From Pseudomonadota bacterium (GTDB lineage Bacteria > Pseudomonadota > Gammaproteobacteria > Pseudomonadales > Azotimanducaceae): a DNA stretch of 11,429 nucleotides. Shown here piece after piece: positions 1-5,938 of the stretch (the stretch's first letter is position 1; every line of letters starts with the position of its first letter). The notes beneath the pieces were generated by a model. That model had not been told where the DNA came from and did not search any database. It worked only from the letters and a program-made list of their open reading frames with translations. The translations under genes and the position numbers were made by a program. Location: contig JAQBYL010000100.1 in the NCBI GenBank assembly GCA_027622495.1, forward strand, positions 1-11,429, read 5' to 3'.

Positions 1-112
1 ACTTCAGATCTGCGTATTCGGATCGAGCCCCTGCATCAACCACGCCATCTGAGGAGGAAACAACATACCCGAACGTCACCGCATTATCGCGGACGAACGA
101 CAACCACCGCAT
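1..112 (-). CDS. Fumarylacetoacetate hydrolase family protein, N-terminal fragment (cut by window edge)
   Basis: An open frame starts at an ATG 11 bases after the alcohol dehydrogenase stop and runs off the left edge without a stop (37 codons visible). A strong ribosome site, AAAGGAGAG, lies 4 bases before this ATG and overlaps the upstream stop codon. The visible residues begin MRWLSFVRDN, then have a short strand-turn-strand (FGYVVSSSDGVVDAGAR) and an acidic/hydrophobic continuation. This resembles the N-terminal cap of FAH-family enzymes (acylpyruvate hydrolases, 2-keto-4-pentenoate hydratases and relatives), which usually begin with a MKWL/MRWLSF-like strand and a 'GVVDLGAR'-like turn. 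The catalytic metal-binding part would be outside the window, so the family call rests on a short segment. The spacing makes it the third gene of the operon with the dehydrogenases upstream. Family assignment is moderately sure; substrate unknown. Confidence 0.6.
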   Translation of the reverse strand, partial: MRWLSFVRDNAVTFGYVVSSSDGVVDAGARSEYADLK

Positions 113-123
113 GGATCTCTCCT

Positions 124-1206
124 TTAGTCGAATATGATGACGCTGCGCGCCACTTCACCGGTTTCCAGTGCCGCCATGGCTTCGTTGATTTCAGACAGCG
201 GTATGCGGCTCGACACCATATCGTCGAGATGCAGCTTGCCCTGCAGATAGAAGTCGACAAATCGCGGCATATCCACGCGGAAGCGGTTAGAGCCCATCAT
301 GGAACCCTGGATCTTTTTCTCCGACAGAAAATCCGGACCGTGCAGCGACACCATCTGGCCTGGCGGTATCATGCCGATGACAGTGGCCGTGCCACCTCTT
401 TTCAGCATTCTGAATGCCTGCTCGGCCGTCGCCTTCAACCCGATCGCTTCAAACGAGTAGTGCACACCACCGCCGGTCATCTCGATCACTTCTTTGACCG
501 CATCGGTGTTCTTGCCGTTGACCACATCGGTTGCGCCGAATTTACGCGCCAGTTCAAGTTTTGATGGCACCATGTCTACCGCGATGATTCTGCCGGCACC
601 GGCAATCGCAGCGCCGTTGATGCAGGAAAGACCAATCCCACCACAGCCGATCACGGCGACCGTTGAACCCGGTTCCACGGCGGCCGTATGGATGACTGCT
701 CCAACGCCGGTGGTCACCCCACAACCGATCAGGGCAGCGCGATCCAGCGGCATATCGTCACGGATCTTTGCAACAGCATGCTCATGAACCAGCATGTACT
801 CGGCGAAAGATCCGAGGTTGGCAAACTGCCCCAGCGGAACCGCATTCTGACTCAGGCGTGGTTCAGCCTCTTTGGCGCGCCGGGTCTCCGGCTCCTGGCA
901 CAATGACATGTGTCCGGTCAGACAGTATTCGCAATGGCCACAGAATACCGACAGGCAGGTAATAACGTGATCGCCCGGTTTGACGTAGTGAACATCACTG
1001 CCAACCTGCTCAACTACCCCGGCGCTCTCATGGCCGAGCACCATGGGCACCTGGCCGGGATAGGTGCCATTGAAGAAATGCATGTCACTGTGACAGACAC
1101 CTGCCGCCGCTGTACGAACCAGCACCTCACGAGGACCAGGCTTTGAAAGCTTGACCTCCTCGATTTCCATTGGTTTGTTTACTTCACGAAAAACCGCAGC
1201 TTTCAT
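124..1206 (-). CDS. Zinc-dependent alcohol dehydrogenase (MDR superfamily, class III-like)
   Basis: A 360-residue medium-chain NAD(P)-dependent alcohol dehydrogenase, predicted cytosolic. The N-terminal GroES-like domain holds the catalytic zinc ligands C38 and H59 (GHE at 58-60) and C162. The structural zinc lobe is C89, C92, C95 and C103. The Rossmann fold has GCGGIG at 187-192 and an acidic residue, D211, at the end of the second strand, which points to NAD rather than NADP. All zinc ligands and the nucleotide motif are present, so it should be active. The frame is open further upstream (to 1269), but the ATG at 1206 is preferred: it has the ribosome site GGGGAGAGG close upstream and begins with the family-typical MKAAVF. 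It lies 49 bases after the pdxA-like gene and 11 bases before the FAH-family gene, so the three are probably co-transcribed. The exact alcohol or aldehyde substrate cannot be read from the sequence. Confidence 0.93.
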   Translation of the reverse strand: MKAAVFREVNKPMEIEEVKLSKPGPREVLVRTAAAGVCHSDMHFFNGTYPGQVPMVLGHESAGVVEQVGSDVHYVKPGDHVITCLSVFCGHCEYCLTGHMSLCQEPETRRAKEAEPRLSQNAVPLGQFANLGSFAEYMLVHEHAVAKIRDDMPLDRAALIGCGVTTGVGAVIHTAAVEPGSTVAVIGCGGIGLSCINGAAIAGAGRIIAVDMVPSKLELARKFGATDVVNGKNTDAVKEVIEMTGGGVHYSFEAIGLKATAEQAFRMLKRGGTATVIGMIPPGQMVSLHGPDFLSEKKIQGSMMGSNRFRVDMPRFVDFYLQGKLHLDDMVSSRIPLSEINEAMAALETGEVARSVIIFD

Positions 1207-1255
1207 GCCACCTCTCCCCAGATTACACAACTGAAGGCCAGTTTGCCCCAGCGAC

Positions 1256-2257
1256 CTACAGCCGTGCAAGTTCAGCGCTGATCAGAGCATTGGCAACGTC
1301 TAGCGCGGCAATCAACCCGCGTTCATCGGCAATCCCGCGCCCGGCAATGTCAAAGGCGGTGCCATGGTCTACTGATGTGCGGACGAACGGGATGCCCATG
1401 GTTGCGGTGGTGCTGGCATGAAAATCATGGACTTTGATCGCGATATGTCCCTGATCGTGATACAGCGCCATGACCACATCAAATTCACCGGCAATCGCGC
1501 GGTTGAATACCGAATCAGCCGGTAGTGGACCGGTCACACGCAGACCGAGCGCGCAGGCATCCGCAACCGCCGGAATCAGTTCATCTATTTCTTCGCGGCC
1601 GAGCAGGCCGCCTTCGCCACCGTGCGGGTTGAGTGCCGCCACGGCAATTCGAGGGTTCTTCAGGCCCCAGGTCTTCAACGTCCTGTCGGTAAGACGCAGC
1701 TTTTCCAGAACATTGTCGCGGGTAACGTATTGTGCAGCTTCGATCAGAGATTTGTGGGTCGACAGATGCACAACTTTCAGACCGGTGGTCATCAGCATGG
1801 TGGCAGTCCACCCGGCACCGGTGAGACGGCTCAGGATCTCCTGATGGCCGATATCATTCACGTATCCGGCCGCGTGAATCGCCTCTTTGTTGATCGGACA
1901 GGTCACCATGCCTGTGACCAGGCCATCAATACACCAGCGGGCGGCCTGCTCCACTGATCGAACGGCCAGATCACCGCAGGTAGCATCGACTTTTCCGAAG
2001 GTGAAATCTGCCGGTTTCTGCGGCAGCAGATCGGCCAGATAGACACCCGGCTCGGAGGCATCACCCGGATGATCAACATCTTTGATCTGTGGCAGCCGGA
2101 CACCGGCCGCTACGGCACCGGCCTGCAGCGCCCAGCGGGCACCAATCAGAAGCAGCGGCTGGCGCGACCCGCTTTGCTGCCCCGCTAACATCTTTGCCAA
2201 CACTTCAGGGCCGACGCCGGCGGGATCACCCATGGTGATGGCAAGCGCTTTGTTCAC
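1256..2257 (-). CDS. pdxA: PdxA-family 4-hydroxythreonine-4-phosphate dehydrogenase-like protein (possibly PdxA2-type)
   Basis: A 333-residue metal-dependent NAD(P) dehydrogenase of the PdxA family, full length. The start is GTG with GAGGA about 8 bases upstream. It opens with the family signature ITMGDPAGVGPE (7-18). The three metal-binding histidines expected from E. coli PdxA are present as H168 (STHKS), H212 (NPHGGEGG) and H267 (YHDQGH). H138 in GHQE matches a substrate-pocket position. The C-terminal block RTSVDHGTAFDIAGRG (293-308) is canonical. The form DQGHIAIKV after the third histidine resembles the PdxA2 (D-threonate/D-erythronate phosphate) and TphB-like branches more than E. coli PdxA, which has DQGLPVLK. 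The gene is not next to surA or ksgA, the usual companions of biosynthetic pdxA, but leads an operon with an alcohol dehydrogenase and an FAH-family enzyme. A catabolic role is therefore inferred, though true vitamin B6 synthesis is not excluded. Confidence 0.88.
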   Translation of the reverse strand: MNKALAITMGDPAGVGPEVLAKMLAGQQSGSRQPLLLIGARWALQAGAVAAGVRLPQIKDVDHPGDASEPGVYLADLLPQKPADFTFGKVDATCGDLAVRSVEQAARWCIDGLVTGMVTCPINKEAIHAAGYVNDIGHQEILSRLTGAGWTATMLMTTGLKVVHLSTHKSLIEAAQYVTRDNVLEKLRLTDRTLKTWGLKNPRIAVAALNPHGGEGGLLGREEIDELIPAVADACALGLRVTGPLPADSVFNRAIAGEFDVVMALYHDQGHIAIKVHDFHASTTATMGIPFVRTSVDHGTAFDIAGRGIADERGLIAALDVANALISAELARL

Positions 2258-2297
2258 AGCTTTTTTCCTCGCTCCATGACCTCATTCTCGATGAAAC

Positions 2298-2326
2298 TTG
2301 CTTCGCTTGGCATACCTGTATATACA
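2298..2326 (+). promoter_or_regulatory. Candidate sigma70 promoter of the small zinc-ribbon gene
   Basis: TTGCTT at 2298-2303 and TATACA at 2321-2326 are separated by 17 bases. Each matches the sigma70 consensus at four of six positions. The expected transcription start is about 2333-2334, on or next to the ATG at 2334, so the message would be leaderless. The -10 element lies wholly inside the LexA box, a common SOS promoter layout. Confidence 0.45.
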
Positions 2327-2331
2327 TACAG
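2316..2331 (+). promoter_or_regulatory. LexA (SOS) box, CTGTATATACATACAG
   Basis: A 16-base palindromic operator with both half-sites intact (CTGT at 2316-2319, ACAG at 2328-2331) and an AT-rich 8-base centre, ATATACAT. It matches the E. coli-type LexA consensus CTGT-N8-ACAG at every conserved position, and the alternating TA core is typical of strong sites. It ends 2 bases before the ATG at 2334 and overlaps that gene's candidate -10, so bound LexA would block transcription. It also lies 59 bases upstream of the divergent pdxA-like start at 2257, so an effect on that operon is possible. Confidence 0.78.
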
Positions 2332-2333
2332 TT

Positions 2334-2570
2334 ATGCAGACGCTCGAAGACCTCAAAGAAAGCTTTCAGATTTACGCAGTGTGCGTCAGTTGCCAGCGGA
2401 TGTCGCCAATGGCGCTTGAGATGCTGATTGAACGCTTCGGGTGTGACTTTCCGGTCACCGACCTGCGGCCGAAAGTCCGCTGCAGCCAGTGCAGGGTCCT
2501 GACCCAGGACCTGCGCATCGTCTATGTCGGACCCAGATCGCGGCCTTCCGGGTTCCGTTATCAGCGCTGA
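2334..2570 (+). CDS. Small four-cysteine zinc-ribbon-like protein, probably SOS-regulated
   Basis: A 78-residue protein, predicted soluble, of no function I recognise. It has two CxxC knuckles, C17-x2-C20 (CVSC) and C50-x2-C53 (CSQC), 29 residues apart. The first is followed by a helix-like stretch (MSPMALEMLIERFG), the second by a strand (DLRIVYVG), as expected for a zinc ribbon. Similar small ribbon proteins with a 'DL..L..RFG.DFP....R..LRCS.C' pattern occur as hypothetical proteins in proteobacteria. C37 is an extra cysteine. The tail is basic (PRSRPSGFRYQR). The frame is open upstream to a TTG at 2298, but ATG 2334 fits the homologous-looking N-terminus. There is no Shine-Dalgarno before it; instead a LexA box ends 2 bases upstream, suggesting a leaderless message or a different start. 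It converges on ribBX with 45 bases between the stops. A DNA- or RNA-binding role in the damage response is only a guess. Confidence 0.75.
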   Translation: MQTLEDLKESFQIYAVCVSCQRMSPMALEMLIERFGCDFPVTDLRPKVRCSQCRVLTQDLRIVYVGPRSRPSGFRYQR

Positions 2571-2606
2571 CGGGTCAGCGCGTCTGCCGGTCGGCCGCGT
2601 CTGCCG
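2565..2606. repeat. Short hairpin and 10-base direct repeat between convergent genes
   Basis: CGCTGA (2565-2570) and TCAGCG (2575-2580) form a 6-bp stem with a 4-base loop that includes the stop codon of the zinc-ribbon gene. Next, GCGTCTGCCG occurs twice (2580-2589 and 2597-2606) with a 17-base period. Neither strand has a T-run, so this is not a convincing intrinsic terminator, though it sits where one would serve both convergent genes. Confidence 0.35.
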
Positions 2607-2615
2607 TCAGCCGTA

Positions 2616-3713
2616 TCAGCCGGTCAAGAGTTCGATGGATTCCAGTTTGAGCCCAAAGCCTTCAACTCCCACGTAGTCCACTTCGCGACCGGCGATCAGA
2701 CGGATGCGTGAAAGCCCCATGTCGCGCAGGATCTGAGCGCCGACACCGATTTCCAGCCATTCAGCCCGCCGACCGGCTTCTCTCGACTGATCTTCCAGTC
2801 GCTCGAGCGGTACACCGACGAAGCCTGACCGCAGATAGATCAGCACCCCACCCCCGAGTTCCTCGATCCGCCGCAGAGACACCTGCAACAGGTTCTGTGC
2901 ATGCTGAGTCTGAGGGCCGAAGACATCGTCGATCAGTTTTTCGCGATGGATGCGTACCGGAACCGATTTATCACCATGCACATTGCCGAACACCAGCGCC
3001 AGATGTTCTGCATCTTCGAATTTGGTCTTGTAAGCGTAGGCGCGAGCGTCGCCAATCATGGTCTTCACGTTGAATTCGCGTGATCGTTCCACCAACTGTT
3101 CACGGGTTTGCCGATAGGCAATCAGGTCAGCAATAGAAATGATCTTAAGCTTGTGTGTGTGAGCGAAATCGATCAGCTGAGGCAAGCGCTGAACCGTACC
3201 ATCGTCGTTAACGAGTTCTGCCAGCAATCCCACAGCCGGACAACCCGCGAGACGGGCCAGATCGGTGCCTGCTTCGGTGTGCCCGGAGCGCACCAGCACC
3301 CCGCCGGGACGGGCAACCAGAGGAAAGATGTGGCCAGGGCGAACAAAGTCCTCAGCAGCAATGTTGCTGTTGGTCAACGCCTGTGCGGTGGCAGCTCTTT
3401 CTTCGGCAGAGATCCCGGTGGTCAAGCCCCGGCGATAGTCGATGGATACAGTAAACGCGGTGCTCATCGGTGCGTCGTTGTCTGCCACCATGGGGGTCAG
3501 ATTGAGTTTGCGGGCGTGCTCGGCAAGCAGGGGGGTACAGAGTATTCCGCTGGTATGGCGGATCATGAACGCCACCGCTTCCGGTGTTGCTTTGCTGGCC
3601 GCCATGATCAGATCGCCCTCGTTTTCACGATCATCATCGTCCACAACAACAATCATCTCACCATTGGCGATCGCTTCGAGAGCAGACTCGACTGAATTAA
3701 AGGGGCTGGTCAT
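2616..3713 (-). CDS. ribBX: RibBX: 3,4-dihydroxy-2-butanone-4-phosphate synthase with degenerate GTP cyclohydrolase II-like domain (RibBA-type)
   Basis: A 365-residue cytosolic riboflavin-synthesis enzyme. Residues 1-205 are a complete RibB domain, which converts ribulose 5-phosphate to 3,4-dihydroxy-2-butanone 4-phosphate. Acidic loop DDDDRENEGD (25-34), RPGHIFPL (125-132) and GHTEAGTD (144-151) are all intact. Residues 213-365 have the fold pattern of RibA (VPVRIHREKLIDDVFG, GAQILRDMGL), but the zinc-ligand motif CDCGEQL is replaced by QTQHAQNL, and QEGRGIGL by SGFVGVPL. GTP cyclohydrolase II activity is therefore not expected. This is the architecture described in proteobacteria as RibBX. 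An ATG three codons upstream (3722) is possible, but AGGA lies only 1 base before it and about 10 bases before 3713, so the inner start is preferred. Another ribA would be needed elsewhere in the genome. Confidence 0.9.
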   Translation of the reverse strand: MTSPFNSVESALEAIANGEMIVVVDDDDRENEGDLIMAASKATPEAVAFMIRHTSGILCTPLLAEHARKLNLTPMVADNDAPMSTAFTVSIDYRRGLTTGISAEERAATAQALTNSNIAAEDFVRPGHIFPLVARPGGVLVRSGHTEAGTDLARLAGCPAVGLLAELVNDDGTVQRLPQLIDFAHTHKLKIISIADLIAYRQTREQLVERSREFNVKTMIGDARAYAYKTKFEDAEHLALVFGNVHGDKSVPVRIHREKLIDDVFGPQTQHAQNLLQVSLRRIEELGGGVLIYLRSGFVGVPLERLEDQSREAGRRAEWLEIGVGAQILRDMGLSRIRLIAGREVDYVGVEGFGLKLESIELLTG

Positions 3714-3738
3714 GTTTTGCATATCCTGGTCTGTAGGT

Positions 3739-3761
3739 GTCTGACTGAGCTTCTCTCAGAC
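3739..3761 (-). promoter_or_regulatory. Inverted repeat in the ribBX leader
   Basis: GTCTGA (3739-3744) and TCAGAC (3756-3761) are perfect inverted copies 11 bases apart. A competing pair, CTGAG (3745-3749) and CTCAG (3755-3759), is nested inside. They lie 26-48 bases before the ribBX start and could be an RNA hairpin or a protein operator. A possible weak promoter, TTGAGC-N15-TAATCT on the minus strand (3804 down to 3778), lies just upstream. No FMN-riboswitch core motifs are visible. Confidence 0.35.
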
Positions 3762-3811
3762 ATCAAGGGAACAAGCGAGATTACCACGTAAGGGTGAGGC
3801 TCAATCACCGT

Positions 3812-3834
3812 AAAAGCGGGCCTCAGGCTTTCGC
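3812..3834 (-). terminator. Probable intrinsic terminator of the deaD gene
   Basis: On the minus strand, 3 bases after the helicase stop codon, a GC-rich hairpin GCG-AAA-GCC-TGA-GGC-C-CGC is followed by TTTT (3815-3812). The stem has an internal bulge and the T-run is short. An AAAGC/GCTTT pairing is an alternative. A second inverted repeat, GGTGA (3793-3797) with TCACC (3805-3809), follows and may help separate this unit from ribBX. Confidence 0.5.
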
Positions 3835-3837
3835 GAA

Positions 3838-5778
3838 TCATGCTCGTTTTTTGTCGCGACCGGCGCCTTTTGATTTGCCTTTGCCCTGTTGGTCTTTGGT
3901 CTGCTTGTCTTTTCCGCGCTTTCTGTTGCCGTCTTTTCCGTGCTCGTTTTTGCCGTGCTCGTTTTTGCCGTGCTGATCTTTGCCGGGCTGATCTTTACCA
4001 GACTGTTCATTTCCCGACTGGGGTTTTCTGTCTTTGCGCAACGGGTCTTTCCGTTTTCCATCCTGGCGCGGTTTTGAATGGGCTTTGCGATCTTCTGAAG
4101 CGCGTACACCTGCAGAAGTGCGTTGCGGGCGGTCCTTGCTGATCTGCAACTGTTGACCACACACCCAGGCCTTTGTCAGATCTTTGAACACTTCGGGGGG
4201 CATGCCCATTGGCAGTTCCACCAGGCTGAAAGCCGACTTGATCTCGATGTGCCCTATGTGTGCGGAATCAAGCCCCGCTTCGTTGGCAATGGCGCCAACA
4301 ATGTTGGCCGGTGCGACGCCATGATCAGAACCCACTTCGATTCGGAACACTTCCATCCCTTCTGTGGTGCCAGCAGGTTTTCGTTTTCTCGGTGTGCGAA
4401 CAACGCCGAGTTCGCGACTCTCGACCGGTCGATGATCTTTGACCACACGGTCCTTGCCTTCCTTAACCAGCAGAGGTTTCTGTTCAGTCAGGATCAGACC
4501 CAGAGCTGCTGCGATATCCAGTGCGGGTGTATCGTGTTCCTGCTGAAACTGATCGACCACTGCACGCATGAACCCAAGGTCGTCTCTCGCCAGGGTATCG
4601 ATAATGGTCTGTTTAAAACGCGCAATCCGTTTGTTGTTAACCACTTCAGTGGTTGGCAGATCCAGCGGTTCAATCTGCTTGCGGCTGGCCTTCTCGATTG
4701 CTGCGAGCATGCGGCGTTCACGAGGTGACACAAACAGTATCGCTTCACCGGCGCGCCCGGCCCGACCGGTTCGACCGATCCGGTGTATGTAGGCTTCCGG
4801 ATCGTAGGGTATATCGTAGTTGATCACGTGGCTGATCCGATCAACATCCAACCCGCGGGCCGCCACATCGGTGGCAACCAGAATGTCTACGCGCCCCTGC
4901 TTGAAACCAGCAATAGTTGCTTCGCGCTGTTTCTGCGGCATGTCCCCATTCAGGGCTGCTGCAGAGTAACCCCGCGCTTCCAGCCGTTGCGCGAGTTCTG
5001 TGGTGGCAATTTTGGTACGCACGAACACCAGGGTGGCGTCACACTCCTCCACCTCTAACAAACGTGTCAACGCATCGAGTTTGTGCAGGCCACTCACCAG
5101 CCAATAGCGCTGCCGGATCGTTTCGGCGGTTGCGGTTTTGGTGCGGATGGAAATTTCTTTCGGGTCATGCAGATGACGGCGGGCAATCCGTTCGACTTCT
5201 TTTGGCATGGTGGCAGAGAACAGAGCCATCTGCCGCTCAGGCGGGGTCTGATCGAGGATCCATTCCACCTCTTCGATGAACCCCATGCGCAGCATTTCAT
5301 CGGCTTCGTCCAGAACCAGCGCTTTCAACTGGTCCAGCTTGAGTGTGCCTTTGCGCATGTGATCCATGATCCGGCCGGGCGTCCCCACCACGACCTGCAC
5401 GCCCCTTTTCAACTGCCTGAGCTGGCCGGTGTAGGCCTGGCCACCGTAGATGGGCAGGACATGAAAGTTCGGCACCATGGACGCGTAACTTGCGAACGCC
5501 TCGGCAACCTGAATGGCAAGTTCACGCGTGGGGGCCAGGGTCATGACCTGTACGCCGGGCTGCCTTGTGTCTATGCGGGCGATCAGCGGCAGAGCGAACG
5601 CGCCGGTTTTGCCGGTGCCGGTGGGGGCGTGTCCGAGTAGATCGAGGCCCTGCAACAGATGCGGGATCGCCAGGGTCTGTATCGGTGTAGGGGTTTCGTA
5701 GCCTACTTTGTTCAAGGCCTGCAATAGCGGTTCTGGCAGGCCGAGATCGCTGAAACTCATCGCATCTGAGCCGTTCAT
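3838..5778 (-). CDS. deaD: ATP-dependent DEAD-box RNA helicase, DeaD/CsdA type
   Basis: A 646-residue cytosolic RNA helicase acting in ribosome assembly, RNA decay and cold adaptation (known for the family). Motifs in order: Q motif GYETPTPIQ (26-34), Walker A APTGTGKT (51-58, with P where AQTG is usual), PTRELAIQ (83-90), TPGR (133-136), DEAD (157-160), SAT (188-190), ATDVAARGLDVDR (302-314) and HRIGRTGR (332-339). A linker with QQEHDTPALDIAAAL (412-426) is characteristic of DeaD. An RRM-like DbpA/CsdA RNA-binding domain spans about 476-548. The last ~95 residues are a disordered lysine-rich tail with pentapeptide repeats. The frame is open to 5931, but ATG 5778 has AAGGA 6 bases upstream and starts where homologues do, so the 51 upstream codons are judged non-coding. 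MSFSDLGL at 5760 is an alternative start. A good promoter and a terminator flank it, suggesting a single-gene unit. Confidence 0.95.
   Translation of the reverse strand: MNGSDAMSFSDLGLPEPLLQALNKVGYETPTPIQTLAIPHLLQGLDLLGHAPTGTGKTGAFALPLIARIDTRQPGVQVMTLAPTRELAIQVAEAFASYASMVPNFHVLPIYGGQAYTGQLRQLKRGVQVVVGTPGRIMDHMRKGTLKLDQLKALVLDEADEMLRMGFIEEVEWILDQTPPERQMALFSATMPKEVERIARRHLHDPKEISIRTKTATAETIRQRYWLVSGLHKLDALTRLLEVEECDATLVFVRTKIATTELAQRLEARGYSAAALNGDMPQKQREATIAGFKQGRVDILVATDVAARGLDVDRISHVINYDIPYDPEAYIHRIGRTGRAGRAGEAILFVSPRERRMLAAIEKASRKQIEPLDLPTTEVVNNKRIARFKQTIIDTLARDDLGFMRAVVDQFQQEHDTPALDIAAALGLILTEQKPLLVKEGKDRVVKDHRPVESRELGVVRTPRKRKPAGTTEGMEVFRIEVGSDHGVAPANIVGAIANEAGLDSAHIGHIEIKSAFSLVELPMGMPPEVFKDLTKAWVCGQQLQISKDRPQRTSAGVRASEDRKAHSKPRQDGKRKDPLRKDRKPQSGNEQSGKDQPGKDQHGKNEHGKNEHGKDGNRKRGKDKQTKDQQGKGKSKGAGRDKKRA
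3928..4017 (-). repeat. 15-base tandem repeat encoding xGK[DN][QE] pentapeptides in the DeaD tail
   Basis: Six in-frame 15-base units encode SGNEQ, SGKDQ, PGKDQ, HGKNE, HGKNE and HGKDG (residues 588-617). Units four and five are identical at the DNA level, consistent with expansion by slippage. The array alternates lysine with acidic or amide residues and continues into a more irregular lysine-rich end (NRKRGKDKQTKDQQ). Confidence 0.85.
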
Positions 5779-5818
5779 TGAAGGTCCTTCAAGGGAGTGT
5801 GGGGGATACGGGCCGCGC

Positions 5819-5846
5819 ATCATACGGGAAGTGCCTGGAATGTCGA
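5819..5846 (-). promoter_or_regulatory. Sigma70-type promoter of deaD
   Basis: On the minus strand, TCGACA (5846-5841, five of six matches to the -35 consensus) is followed after 16 bases by TATGAT (5824-5819, five of six matches to the -10 consensus). A GC-rich discriminator comes next. The expected start near 5812 gives a leader of about 34 bases, which holds the AAGGA ribosome site. Confidence 0.6.
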
Positions 5847-5908
5847 CCTCTAATACGAGTGCCGTCCACAACTGCACAGCCCATACGCAGTGACGAAAAG
5901 CACAGTTT

Positions 5909-5938
5909 CCCGGGCTTTGAACCGGGATCATTAGATCC
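5909..5938 (+). promoter_or_regulatory. Two adjacent inverted repeats immediately before the membrane-protein start
   Basis: CCCGG (5909-5913) pairs with CCGGG (5922-5926) across 8 bases. The overlapping pair GGATC (5925-5929) / GATCC (5934-5938) flanks ATTA and ends on the base before the GTG start at 5939. There is no clear Shine-Dalgarno here, so the structures could influence translation or be a protein-binding site. The rest of the 160-base divergent gap holds the deaD promoter; I see no confident plus-strand promoter. Confidence 0.35.

Noticed and set aside
2580..2606. Repeat array or CRISPR-like element
   Set aside because: Only two 10-base copies with a 7-base gap; far too short.
3108..3695. 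195-codon plus-strand frame opposite ribBX
   Set aside because: It lies wholly antisense to the RibB domain, whose catalytic motifs are intact; no ribosome site or recognisable domain.
3723..3837. FMN riboswitch before ribBX
   Set aside because: Looked for because ribB-type genes often carry one, but the region is short and lacks the conserved blocks; only simple inverted repeats are present.
3840..4142. Plus-strand frame rich in Cys, Arg, Leu and Phe repeats (RARFCRA, RADLCRA)
   Set aside because: It is the antisense of the 15-base repeats and lysine-rich tail of deaD; the repeat pattern is inherited from the real coding strand.
4123..4728. 201-codon plus-strand frame opposite deaD
   Set aside because: Antisense shadow of the helicase C-terminal half; no family features.
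5779..5931. 51-codon upstream extension of the DEAD-box helicase frame
   Set aside because: It precedes the good ribosome site and homologue-like start at 5778, covers the promoter-like elements, and its residues do not resemble a helicase N-terminus.
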